Assembly: GCA_019009955.1 (NCBI GenBank) | Contig: CM032231.1 | Location: forward strand, 90,532,001-90,596,000 | Length of the DNA stretch: 64,000 bases | DNA from: Riptortus pedestris | Taxonomy: Eukaryota > Arthropoda > Insecta > Hemiptera > Alydidae | Direction of reading: 5' to 3' | Shown: positions 35,689 to 47,265 of the stretch, piece after piece | Layout: each line of letters begins with the position of its first letter | How positions within the stretch are numbered: position 1 is the first letter of the stretch | The notes under the pieces: generated by a model | Told to the model about the DNA's origin: nothing | The model's database searches: none | Seen by the model: the letters and a program-made list of their open reading frames with translations, nothing else | Program-made: the position numbers and the translations under genes

Positions 35689-36352
35689 TGTTGCGAAAAT
35701 TGAATTTATATGGCTCTACTATTCAAGGCATGATTGGGGAGTGCGGAGGGGTTGAAAGAAGTGCCGCTAATTTGTGGAAGGTACTAGTCCCTTCCAGTCC
35801 TTCTTGGAAGAGCCTCGGTCTCATCCTGCTTCTCTATTTAAGCCTGTACAGCTCGTGGAGCTTGCAGAATCTAATTAGTGCCCGCCGTGCCTATCTTCCT
35901 GGAACTTCTGGACCTTTCCTTGGCTAGCCCCTTCTACAGGCATTTATAAGAGACCCTGCCAGTACCTCAGTTCAGTTGATGCCCGAGAGTCTTCGAGGGA
36001 TGTTCAGCGCTACAGTGCGACTTAGTACAGTGCGGAAAAGTGTTGTGCCGTGACTGTAAGTAACAGTTTAGTGCCGTGTTTCAGACAGTGGAGTGCCGCT
36101 AAGTAAAGGACAGTGCAGTGCCGTCTTTATTGGAATTTCAGTGACCGTGAGCGAATTATTGGAGTGTGTAATCTGCAGAACAGTGACACTATCAGTGTAA
36201 TACTGTAAGTAGTAATAATTAACCAAGAGTATTGTGCATTGTGAAATAAATTGTGCAGTGATAAACTGTGTAACTTGTGAGTGTTTAATTTTGCAATCCA
36301 AAAGAACTCTTATTAACAACGTTTATTACTGGTTTTGTAAAAGAACGTAACA
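35689..36352 (+). mobile_element. Solo LTR, Ty3/gypsy-like (664 bp)
   Basis: Starts TGTTGCGAAAATTGA and ends AAAAGAACGTAACA, so it has TG...CA ends with a short terminal inverted repeat (TGTT...AACA). ATAT at 35685-35688 is repeated at 36353-36356 as a 4-bp target duplication. A TATA-like CTATTTAAGCC (about 35845) and a polyadenylation-like GTGAAATAAATTG (36239-36251) lie in the expected order. No internal coding region is attached, so this is the product of LTR-LTR recombination. The family was judged from structure only. Confidence 0.75.
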
Positions 36353-36975
36353 ATATATATTGTTCAGAAAATGTGACATTTCTTAAGATTTTCAACCTGA
36401 GTCTTTTTAATAAATTTCAAGCACTTAACTCATAAGCAAATCTATCATTTTATTCAAATTATCATTGAGTCTTTTCCTATTCGGTGATTTAATTCAAAAC
36501 ACTAATGGGTAGTTGTACTATCCCTCCTTAATATTCTTTTTGAATAAATGTAAACATTAATTTAATTATACATCCCTGTAAGAAATAAAAGGGTTTACTT
36601 TCACATACTTTTCTCTGGTCGAGATGGTTGTTTAAAGTGTACAAGGAAATTTAGTTTAATTTCTAACAAAAAATTCTCACCTGAGACATTGAGTGATTGT
36701 TGCGGTTATAAACAGTAAGGTTTAAAAGCGCTTTAATTCTTTGAAACTCGAGGTACATGGAGAACATGTTGGTTTCTGTTTACGTCTTTAACCCATGATG
36801 AGACATGTTTAGTGTGGCCTCCTTAATCAGTGGTTTCTTCATTTCATTAATCTATAGTTCCATGTACGAAGTGAAGTAAGTTTTGTTATTGTGAACAGTT
36901 TTATGTATCAGATTTTATCCGTTTAGAAATTCACGGGACCCATTATGACTACGTCTGTACTCACGTATATACGTG

Positions 36976-37750
36976 GGTGAATCAAATATAAACGAGACTT
37001 TTCGCCTTTCGGGCACAGAAGTGGTGGGAGAACGTTCCCGCCTTTTTTGTTGTTGGGTAGGTTAGTCAGGAGTAGGGGAAGCACGTGATCTCGCCACCTC
37101 GATCGTCTCGGTGTCCACCGTGACGATGTTGGAGGAAGAGGTACCCCCGTCGACTGCGCAACGTGTCGTACTTAAGTAGATACTTAAGTACGACAGAAGG
37201 TGTAAAACCGGCCGAAATCGTGAGGAGATTGACTGCACAGTTCGGGGAAAAGACACTTTCGCGAGCCAGAGTGTTTGCATGCCATAAACAGTTTGTGGGG
37301 GGTCGTGATCGTGTTGAAAATCCGACTTGCATATCGCCGCAAAAGACGAGACCTACCGATCAGAGAAGTGGTTCTTCTCCATGACTATGCTCGCCCCCAT
37401 ACAGCAGCCATGACTAGGGAAAAATTGGAGCAACTGGGGTGGGAGACACTGGAACACCCTCCTTACAGTCCAGACCTGTCACCCTGTGACTTTCATGTGT
37501 TTGGCCCTCTCAAGGAAGCTTTAGGAGGCCAAAGATTCGACAGTGATGGTGAGGCTGAAGCCTATTGCGCAATTGGCTGCAGACACGACCTGCATCTTTC
37601 TACATGGAAGGAATTGGAAAGCTACCAATCCGTTGGGAAAAATGTGTTTCCAAGTCAGGGGATTATGTAGAAAAATAAGCTATATTATTTTTTGCGTTTA
37701 AAATTAAAATAAATTTAAAAAAAAAAAGTCTTGTTTATATTTGATTCACC
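36976..37750 (+). mobile_element. mariner (D,D34D) element, internally deleted
   Basis: Terminal inverted repeats GGTGAATCAAATATAAAC lie at 36976-36993 and, inverted, at 37733-37750, with TA on the right and TG on the left as duplication. Transposase remnants: an N-terminal helix-turn-helix part in one frame (VKPAEIVRRLTAQFGEKTLS, about 37203-37262). Then in another frame come HDYARPHTA (catalytic Asp motif with Asn changed to Tyr) and YSPDLSPCDFHVFG (third Asp motif). The middle, including the first catalytic Asp, is missing, and the join shifts frame. At 775 bp against about 1.3 kb for full-length mariners, it is inactive. Confidence 0.88.
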
Positions 37751-38082
37751 TAATACTAAACAGTAATATCTTCTATCTTGCATAACTAAAAAGACATCTT
37801 TATTAATTGCTTTAGGATATTGAAATTCCACATTTAGAACTACTGTTCCGTCTAGTTGTGCCACTCCACTTTAAATTGAAATCGATTTGCGGCCGGTCTA
37901 GATAAAGGATGTCTCTCTAGGGCATGCTCTGACTTCGATTTTAAGTTTAAGGACTATACTCCTGAAGAGGCGTTGAATTAAAGAATTTAAAAGCGTAGAA
38001 TTAAGAAGAACTGTATTCCGAATGATATTAGCACTTTTTATAACTGTAACATTTTTCTCTCAGAAACAATGTTTTAGAGATA

Positions 38083-38679
38083 CACTCAACCGCAAAAAAA
38101 ACCGGACACTTCATTTTTGTCGTATTAAAAGCTAATTTTCAGCAATGTGGGTAGTCTAGTTATTACAGAGAATTTAGAGTCTTAAGTCCATTGAACTAAT
38201 CCCTTCAGGATTAGTAAACAATTAGATAAAACTCAGATTAGATTTATTTGTCGTGAAGTTGATCTATTCTAAACTGTAAGTAGTTTTTCGCACATTTAAA
38301 CATCTTTAATTATTAACCAAGCATTTTCTTTAATTAATGTTTTATTTCGGTCCAGAATAATGGGTCTTTCAAACTTAGATGGAAGGCCGGAGCTTACGTT
38401 ACATTGCCGAAACGCTTGGGGTAGCGAAGTCTACCATTCACTGTAATAAAAATGAAGAATATTTTTTTTTTTAAATGTGTTAATTTATCTTTTTATTTTT
38501 TTTATTTTGTATTTTTGAGTAAATAATCAATAAAAATTATTCAATTTTGACAAATTTTGTTTAAATAACCTATAGATTAACCAATTATTTTAATTAAAAA
38601 GATTAATATACATATATATTAAGTATTTAACAAAATTATAAGACTAAATCATAGTGTCCGTTTTTTTTGCGGTTGAGTG
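38083..38679 (+). mobile_element. Tc1/mariner-superfamily element, internally deleted (597 bp)
   Basis: TA flanks both ends (38081-38082, 38680-38681). Terminal inverted repeats of about 28 bp begin CACTCAACCGCAAAAAAAAC and differ by one indel. A single coding scrap at about 38380-38450 reads MEGRSLRYIAETLGVAKSTI, a transposase helix-turn-helix (as in Tc1/pogo-type N-termini). No DDE part remains. A different family from the mariner just upstream. Confidence 0.78.
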
Positions 38680-38681
38680 TA

Positions 38682-39719
38682 TATTGTCTCACTTTCACAT
38701 GAACCACAAATTTTGTTAATTTAAATCAGAGATCCCCAAAATTGTTTGTCTCATAGACCAGAGCCATGTTTTTTTTAGGTTTCGGGTAGACCCCCTTTAG
38801 CAAATATAACCACTTCTGAAAATTCATCAACTTCAAATATATTTTGGCTGATGATGTCTTACTTTGTAGTTAGTTGTAGAAGAAATAATAAAACACAATT
38901 TAATTTTTATATGTTTATTGAAGAAACTGAAATTAAAACAAACCAAAATAAAATTAAGTACTTTTTGTATACATAAAATAAAATAAAAGTTCTTTACTGG
39001 GAGGAATGATCCTGGTGCTTTGATAATAAATTTTCGATTTTGAGAGGTTTAATTTTAAGCCTCCTCTGTTAATGATGTCCAGTTTGTTTCATTATTTTTA
39101 CGTTAGAAGATTGGCTTCCGCACTGAAAGCTTTTAACTCTAAATACGAAGTCGGAAAAGCTAATATAGAAATTTATATTTTTCAGTTAAAATAATAGTAA
39201 TAATTACAATAATTAAATTAATGTCCGAAAATGAAATTAAATATTCAACATTGAAATCTCCACCTTCTTAAATGAGATCACCATTTGCATTCCACGGACA
39301 CCTAATTCTTATATTGATATTCAAAGAGGAGTAACAAGGAACTCATGTGGTGCTCACATCATATTTTACATTATTTGTAGATCCCCTTTACCAGCAACCA
39401 TGGAAAGAAGGGGCTTATTAACATAATGTACTACTTCAAGCCCCTCCCAGAATTTTTTTATTTTTGAAAATAATGTACTAAAAATATATTCCTTTTTTTT
39501 TGTAACCCTTGAATTGTATCTAATAATGTAGAAAATGACGTTAAAATAGATAAGGGGGAAGATAATGGTCTGTGAGTGAAGGAGAGAGCTATTTATCACA
39601 AACCGTCAGCAAGGTTTGGCCACCACATCGGAGATGATGACCCAAAGAAATGTCCCAACTTGGCACCGCTTTTATCATTAGAATACCAAGTAACCTACTC
39701 TATATTTAGAAGGATTCCG
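38682..39719. other. Unannotated AT-rich stretch
   Basis: No recognised gene or repeat. 38725-38830 resembles the kind of sequence found in insect gene 3' regions only in a general way; nothing specific can be claimed. Confidence 0.3.
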
Positions 39720-40443
<724 letters not shown>

Positions 40444-40569
40444 CTTTTTTTGATATATAAGCGTTTCATGTAAAACTAAAAACCAACTGTACAAATATAT
40501 TATTTAATGAGAATTCACCTCTAATAGATGAAATATTTCAAAGGTTGAAGTAAGACTGGTGAACATGAC

Positions 40570-40726
40570 AATAAACTACGACAAATCAAAGAAATTAGCA
40601 GGATGCTGATCCTGCTTTATGCAGGATTACTGCAAGTAGAAAAGTCCGAAAAGAGGAGGTTGTTTTTGCCCGTGTCCTAATTGGATACACAAAATTAACA
40701 CATAGTTATTTGGTGAATCGAATATA
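40570..40726 (+). pseudogene. LINE C-terminal fragment
   Basis: NKLRQIKEI at the start and, after a frame change, SRKVRKEEVVFARVLIGYTK followed by LTHSYLVNR. This is the same RR-EVV-AR-IG-T-LTH signature as at 27690-27850. It is a 5'-truncated, frameshifted relic of a Jockey/I-type LINE; no poly-A or target duplication was identified. Confidence 0.62.
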
Positions 40727-40729
40727 GAG

Positions 40730-41400
40730 TTTTAACCACCAGTATAAATTATACTGTTATCATTTCTATCGGTGGAAACCGTCGTTACTGCCTGATGATC
40801 GAGTACAGCTGGCAAGCGATTTGCATGCGAAGGCATCATCATCTGCAAGCCGTCAAAAGTTTTACTGGTACAAGTCCCAGATCCCGAACAAGCTGTTCGG
40901 AAACCATATGCCTCGATGCCGGACAAACCGGACCACCCTACGTCGGCCTGAGGACCTAAGCTCCAACCTGACACACTTGTCTGGGCTTAGATCCAACCAC
41001 TATCCGGAAGCACACTTCCCAGCTGTTTCAGAGACACGTTGAGACATTCTTCCGAGAATGATAGAAGATTTAGGGCTCATTCAATTCGTCTCAGATTTCC
41101 TTCGCCGAGGATACATTCCTGCCATCATGAGGAGTCACCACTATCCAGCCCCTCAAAATAGACGCGTTTGAGGGTTTTTTTCCGAATTAGGCCTAGACTT
41201 GGGCACTGGAGGCGCCGGCCGCCGATATTGGAGACTCTCCCGTTAAGGGACTCGCGTCTCTCGGGCGGTACCCGAAATCGCCTCAACCGCAGCCTCAAGC
41301 ATTCCAATCACTCAATCTATCTCACAATCAAAGCGTCCCGGTCCCCCCCGCCTTTCCAGTGGAGAGTTATTTTTGACCCTCACTCACCCTAATTCTTGGC
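40730..41400. other. GC-richer region, identity unknown
   Basis: Composition is markedly more GC-rich than the average here (for example GGCGCCGGCCGCCGATATTG at about 41210). Short frames exist on both strands (73-80 aa) but none shows a domain. It follows a LINE relic and may be another repeat or the leader of a gene. Confidence 0.3.
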
Positions 41401-41460
41401 TCATTTTAATTAATTAGTCATAACCCCCCCCCCCAAATGGTCGTATATCCCTGATTTAGA

Positions 41461-41649
41461 CTAGGCATACATCCTTCTATCATCCTGAATCAACTCCTGT
41501 ATTTGTTTGTATAGGCTACAGAGACAGGAAACAACTTCAACCACGTCTAATTCTTCATCTCCCCCAAACCCCGTAAATGCATCGTCTTCAAAGCAATTGA
41601 CCATTTTGTTAAAACATTCCGCTGCCAGACTTGCGGTAAGGGGGATTTC
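41461..41649 (-). CDS. Small protein-like open frame, partial, unknown family
   Basis: The minus-strand frame is open for 62 codons before a stop at 41461-41463. It reads EIPLTASLAAECFNKMVNCF, continues through an acidic stretch FGGDEELDVVEVV and ends with SLYKQIQELIQDDRR. Amino-acid composition and codon mix look protein-like compared with random AT-rich frames nearby. There is no initiator at the beginning; the first Met is internal (about 41605), so it may be an exon or the last piece of a transposon protein. No family is recognised. Confidence 0.3.
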   Translation of the reverse strand, partial: EIPLTASLAAECFNKMVNCFEDDAFTGFGGDEELDVVEVVSCLCSLYKQIQELIQDDRRMYA

Positions 41650-42252
41650 TTACTCTGAGAGCAAATTATTTTAATGATTAAATACCTAAAACAAAATCAA
41701 CCATGAGCATAGAAAGAGCCTAGGTAGATCGAATGCTCAGAAATAAAAACTGAGAGACAAATAGGCAAAATAAATTAAATAATAAAATTTGAATAATTGA
41801 AAGGAGGTGAAGAACTAGATCCCGGTTGTGGAATACGTAGAGACGTTAAACTATTAGTTAAAAAAAAAAAAAATTAATAGATTAACAGATATCCACTCCA
41901 CCTGGATTTCCTCAAACGCATTCATTCATAATGTTAAGAACAGCAAAACATATACTACACACTAAGCCTCAAAAGTATAAACAAGTTGCGAGGTAATGAG
42001 CGGAGGGTTGAGGTAGGGATGAGGCTAGACCGGCCAGGATATAGAATCGCCACCAGTCTGCCGAATGCGGAACGCGATAAATCCACCACACCTTCCTGCC
42101 TTCCGATCTTCGCCAAATTAAAAGGCTTCGTCGCCAATCCGAATATCGAGAAATTTCACATAGCCGTTTCGGCCATGTGAAAAACGTAGTCTCAGCTTCA
42201 TTCGGTTTATTCCTCGGAAGTGAGACGATGTGAGCCTTACTGCAGAAAAATG
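41650..42252. other. Unannotated; includes a GC-richer patch
   Basis: 41985-42180 is less AT-rich (ACCGGCCAGGATATAGAATC) with shadow frames on both strands of 60-64 aa; nothing identifiable. A poly-A run lies at about 41861-41874. Confidence 0.3.
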
Positions 42253-42769
42253 AAAGTCCGTCACGCAGGGGCTAAAATATATATATTAGACTGTTAACGC
42301 TCTAGCGGTCGCAATTATTGTTTTATCGTTACCAAAATCGATATAAAAGCTTTTTATGTAAAGAGGAAGATCAAGTTCCTTAAAGGCTGAAATCGGACTG
42401 ACATGAGAGGAGAGGGGGGGGGGAGTTTAAAGGGGAGGAATTTCGAAAATTTGAAATATCTTCGTTATTATAGGTCAGATCGAAAGCGTGTACAGAAGCA
42501 ATATTACTTCAAATTTATTTGCCTATAAATGATTTCTTAAAAATATTTTCTCTATCATGAATATTAACCGAGATATTTGAAGTTTTCAGCCTTTAGTAAA
42601 CCCCCGCTCCTTCTCTTGTCATATTAACAAGAAGCTATTACATCACGAACTACTGTATTCTAATCTTAAATACCAAGTATTGGTCTCATGGAACATTTTC
42701 TTTTTGAGATAAATGCAAATGTGTTGCGCACATTGGAAATCTGCAGTCCCTGTATAACGGACGTTTTTT
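42253..42769 (+). mobile_element. Family A right half with an inverted right-end stub (R-R composite)
   Basis: 42253-42273 is the first 21 bases of a minus-oriented right end (AAAGTCCGTCACGCAGGGGC). It is joined directly to AAAATATATATATTAGACTG, that is, the core edge of a plus-oriented copy. The right half then runs to a decayed right end: GGAAATCTGCAGTCCCTGTA, TAACGGACGTTTTT. The element therefore has right-end sequence on both sides and no left terminus. Confidence 0.75.
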
Positions 42770-42916
42770 ATGTAAAAGCAAAGGTCCACAAAGTTTAACA
42801 ATGAATAACATGTTTGAATTACAAGAATGAAATGTGAGAATATGTATAAGTCAGTGTAATGTTTATTGTTGATTTTCGTATTGTGTAAATACTTGTGTAC
42901 CTGTATGCACTTGTAC

Positions 42917-43286
42917 AAAAAGTCCGTCACGCAGGGGCTACGTAAACTAAGCAGATTTCCCACGTGAAGTTTTACCCTCATCCGTTATCCGCCCCGATTT
43001 CATAAAAATGCAGATATCTCGGCTAAAATTAAGATAGAGAATAAATGTATATAACAATATTAATAGTTAATTTAATTTTCAATAAGATTAATTCTATTCG
43101 ATTTTTCTATCCGACGTATAGTAACGGAAATATTTCGAATTTTAGAAAATCCTCCCTTCTAAACTCCCCCTCCTACTGGTCCGATTTCAGCCATTAACGA
43201 ACATGATCTTTCTTTTTACATAAAACGACTAAATATCGAGTTTGGTAACGATCAAACAAAAATTGCGACCGCTAGAGCGGTAACCG

Positions 43287-43332
<46 letters not shown>

Positions 43333-43459
43333 TCAGTTTTGAAAGGACCTCATTTTCGTCATCTACTAGGTAGGATCGATGGACATTTTAAGAAAAAATC
43401 GAAAATTCCATCATGAGTACAACCTCAATAGCTGATTTCCCTTAAGGGAAATCTGCTAA
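42917..43459 (-). mobile_element. Family A, short form (about 543 bp)
   Basis: Right end AAAAAGTCCGTCACGCAGGG and AAACTAAGCAGATTTCCCAC, then the short-form segment CATCCGTTATCCGCCCCGAT shared with 57971 and 59832. A (TA)n core lies at 43292-43326 with an ACACAGTCAG edge, and the left palindrome TGATTTCCCTTAAGGGAAAT is intact. Confidence 0.9.
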
Positions 43460-45344
43460 AATTGTATTACTATTTTACAATACAAAAGCATAACTTTTTA
43501 TTATTTCCATGTTATCCTTCCAGACCAATAAGTTAAGATCTTAACACAAATTACTTATTTTTCTATTTTATCTTTCTCATTAGGTTTTCAGAGTAGAATT
43601 AAAAGAAACGTCCATTCACTTGATATACATATGGAAGTGATACAATAAATGGAAAAAACTTTTAACCGGACGCCGGAACTCAAAATTGGTAATTCATTTA
43701 CATAAGTTACGCTTTCAGGCCAGAAACTGCATTCTAAACACTCGTTGTTAATTACTCTTTATCGATAAAACCAACATTAACGAAGATATTGACAAATATG
43801 ACTTTTTAGTTCAAAGTAAACCTCCATTCCTGAGAATGTAATGTATAAAATAATGCACGTTAATAAAATTGATTCCTTTAAATTCATATATGAAATATTT
43901 TTCGCTTCTCAACACAAATTAAATCTGGCGCCCTAAGTCGGATGTAAAAACTTTGTCATTTATAAAAGTGAATAACGAAAAATGCTCTCCACATGTTCCT
44001 GATAAAATAGATACTAACGAAAATGTTACTTGACGTCAAAGTAAACGCCCAATTGTAGTCAAAAATTCTAATTCTCATATAGCCAATGTTTCACCTTGCG
44101 ATAGTGGGCTCACTAATAAAAAGGTGCTCAGAAATTTTGAGCCTTTTGAAGTGATGGAGTAACAAAGGGGTGGCACGCACAAGGCAGACTAGATTTTGAG
44201 TTTTGATACCATTGATCTTTGAATGGTCTGATATAAAAAAAAGAAAATATTTCCGTTTAATTTAAATAGTTTATCAGACAAAAAAAAAATGCGTTTAATT
44301 TATGTGGATTGTAAAATTGTATGTTATTAATATAACCAATTAAAAAGTTTTGGACGCATAAGAAATATTAATCTCTTAATGTTCCCCTTAAATGTATCTA
44401 TATTAATTTAGTTTCTACGAATTAAAAAAAAATAATCTAAGTAATCATATTTTACAAAGTAGTAGGTGATAGTTGGGTTTCGGCTAATAAAGTTTTCTAA
44501 ATTCTTCTCTTAGAGGATTTTTTATTTGCTGACTTTGAATTATAATAACGGCTAACAATAAAACTGATTGATTAATCATATTTTAGTAAAAACTTCCTCT
44601 GTCCAGATCACATATATCTTTACAAAACCCAATTAATGATGTAAGCGGAAATGTATATTTTCCCTGGAAACCGCTTAGACCTTTGTTCCACAAGAAAGGA
44701 AAGTACTTGATAAAAAGAGAAGAAGGAATGAAAAAAGAAGCAATTATATCTAGATAATAAAACTGTAGACGAAGTCAGGCAATTAAAAGGCCGGATTATA
44801 ATACTTAATAAATGCCGCAGCCCTTTTTAATGACCTTCTTTCTTTCCTAATATTTTAGAGTTAAAAATTGTTGTTATAATATCTCCAACAATACTATTAA
44901 ACGCATAAATTGCATTAAAAGAGAACTTTTTTTTTTTTTTTTTTTTTTTGGTATAATACTAGATACTTGGACAAAAAGGAAAATCTGATGAAAAGACTAC
45001 GTTCTTTTTTTCTTTCTCCGTTTCTTTATAAATAAATGATCAACAGTTAAGGCGAGAATTAACTGTACATAAACATTTAACGAAGTGAGCGTAATATAGA
45101 AGAAGTTTTAGGTAGAAAGTATTTGATATATTGTTTTAGAATTTAATGTGATTCGAATCAGCACTCAGAATGCCCCTCCTAATTTTACAAATGTAACACT
45201 CGACCATGTAGTAAACTATTTCTTTTTCAACTTTATAATTGCAGAACAAATGTATTCATCACGTATCAAATATCTTTATTATCTATTATGTATTTTGGTA
45301 CAATTGTTGGCTCCTTTGCAAATTGGTACTTTACCAATGCACTT

Positions 45345-45347
<3 letters not shown>
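43460..45347. other. Unannotated AT-rich stretch (about 1.9 kb)
   Basis: No recognised gene or repeat; a T run of about 21 at 44930-44949. Plus-strand frames near 45148 run into the (TG)n and are shadows. Confidence 0.35.
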
Positions 45348-45400
<53 letters not shown>

Positions 45401-45423
45401 CGTGTGTGTGTGCGTGCGTGCGT
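45348..45423. repeat. (TG)n/(CG) microsatellite
   Basis: TG repeats with an embedded CGCGCG block. Potentially Z-DNA prone (alternating purine-pyrimidine). Confidence 0.95.
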
Positions 45424-45562
45424 GAGCAGCTGTCCCAGTTATTAACAATGAAAATACACTACAAAACTTAACAACACTACAGCTAAATTACAGACCATAA
45501 ATATTCCCAATTATAAAATTCCCCGATTTATTAATTCACAGATTTCTTGAGTTTTTTTCTAG

Positions 45563-45565
<3 letters not shown>

Positions 45566-45614
<49 letters not shown>
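45566..45614. repeat. (TA)n microsatellite
   Basis: About 49 bp of TA, roughly 100 bp before a Penelope-like tail. Confidence 0.95.
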
Positions 45615-45621
<7 letters not shown>

Positions 45622-45714
45622 GATTATTATATTGACTAATTACAATTTACTTGATTTTTATTATTTATTTTTTTGTATGTATTTAATAAATTGTGTATTA
45701 GTTATTTTACCAAA

Positions 45715-45812
45715 CACTGAAGATGGGGTGATTCACTCATAGAAAATTCTGCAATTAATAAAGAATTTTCATTATTTTATTTTTTTGTGGCCATTCTCAT
45801 CTTTCTGTTTAT
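45715..45812 (+). mobile_element. Possible Penelope-like tail fragment
   Basis: CACTGAAGATGGGGTGATTC, mirrored CACTC, then ATAGAAAA fits a CTGAAGA-stem-GAAA core (45717-45744). AATTAATAAAGAATTTTC and a GTGGCCATTCTCATC tail follow. The order core, AATAAAG, T-rich, tail is as in the P2 elements but the sequence differs. A 27-bp piece after it recurs at 305-331. Confidence 0.45.
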
Positions 45813-45924
45813 AATGGATCTCCACCAGCCAGCCCAAATCGCGAGTCCGAAATTAATCAAGTTTTATCCTTCACAAACACAAAATGAAATTCTAATGGAG
45901 TGATATTGAGACTGTTGTTTATAT

Positions 45925-46770
45925 ACATGTTAGTAGTAAAAAAAAAGAATACACCGTGAAATTTACTGAGTAATTTGTGATAAATTTGTCAAATTATAAA
46001 ACTTATAAATAATGAGGGAAAATTATTTGGGGCAAAGATAGATGCATGTTCACAATAATTCTCAGTGACAGTATCAGACACCTGCCGGGATATATGATTA
46101 AATGTCTTCCTCCACCTTAAGATCAACGTCTTCGGAGTTTACCAATATTTATACGCCACTAACTAAAATTACTCACGTTTTATCCTTCACAAACAAGAAA
46201 GTCTGTCCGAGCTACGTAAACTAAGCAGATTTCCCAAGTGCTGTTATAACACTTGTGATCTCATTTCGCCACGTATTCTCTATTTATATGTAAAAACCGA
46301 AGGGCAGAAGAGGGGTGGTGGGAGAAGGCTACTGAAAGCAGAGAACAACTAAGTACAAATAACTCGCTTCTTACTTAGGTTTTAGAAGTGGTGATACTAG
46401 CCGGCAAGCTGAAATGTTGTCGGTGCATCGCTTCAGATCATTTGATTAAATTGGTCGGTTAACATGCAAAACTAATTTAAGGGAAATTAGCTAAACTGAA
46501 TCACTAAAGGAGTCATTTTGAGTATTTTTATATACAGTTTTATATTGACAAAATCCGAGTCTCATACAGCGATTAATATAGTGGGCACCAAAACAGAAAT
46601 TTGTAAAATTATAAAAGTTATAAATTATGGGTAAAAGCGATATGAGTTGAGGATAGATGCATGTTCACAATAATTCTCACTGAACACTATTTGCTGGGAG
46701 GACACCTGCCGGCATCTATGATTTAATGCTCTCCCTTACCACACAGCATTTATTAACTCCGTCTCAAGAG
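45925..46770. repeat. Direct duplication flanking an old A' copy
   Basis: Segments around 46030-46115 and 46665-46735 share ATAGATGCATGTTCACAATA plus ATTCTCA, then ACACCTGCCGG and TATGATT, with moderate divergence. The upstream AAATTATAAAACTTATAAAT stretch is also shared. The A' element at 46198-46495 lies between them. Confidence 0.6.
46198..46495 (-). mobile_element. Old divergent family A copy (A' type), short
   Basis: Right end reduced (GTCTGTCCGAGCTACGTAAA, CTAAGCAGATTTCCC); A' diagnostic GTGATCTCATTTCGCCAC; left end TTTAAGGGAAATTAGCTAAA. About 298 bp, with no microsatellite core. Confidence 0.65.
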
Positions 46771-47265
46771 TTTATCGTGCTACGTTATCATGCAGAATTA
46801 TGAGTACTAGGTCAAATTAGGCACGGGAAATTTACGTCACTTCTTCCAGCCCCAACGTCTGTTGAAGGCTTAATTCTAAACTTTTTTTTTTAATTTTTAA
46901 CGAATTCATACGAACCTTCTTGAGGAAACCCACCAGTTTCATAAATAAGGCACAATAGTTTTAAAAAATGAATTCCTTTCTATATGCTGAAAGGAAATGT
47001 GTTTATTTCCATTAAATGTTATCATAAGATGATTTTTTGCGCAAAACATTTTTTTTTTGTTTTTTTTTATTAAAACAATGTCTAATATTATGTCAATTAA
47101 ATTCTCTACAAATTATTGAATTACATTCATACATATATAATACATTCTTTTAAAAATTAGGTCAAATCCTAATAATACATACAAGTATACAATTCATCAA
47201 TTTAAATAATTTTATTCAATAAATTAGTTTCATTATAAATCTTAATACAACTCTAAATATGTAAA

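Noticed and set aside
37960..37990. CTCCTGAAGAGGCGTTGAA as another hammerhead-like core
   Set aside because: No matching stem or GAAA follows at the right distance.
45148..45471. 107-aa frame ending in Cys-Val repeats
   Set aside because: The second half is (TG)n translation and the first half lacks protein features.
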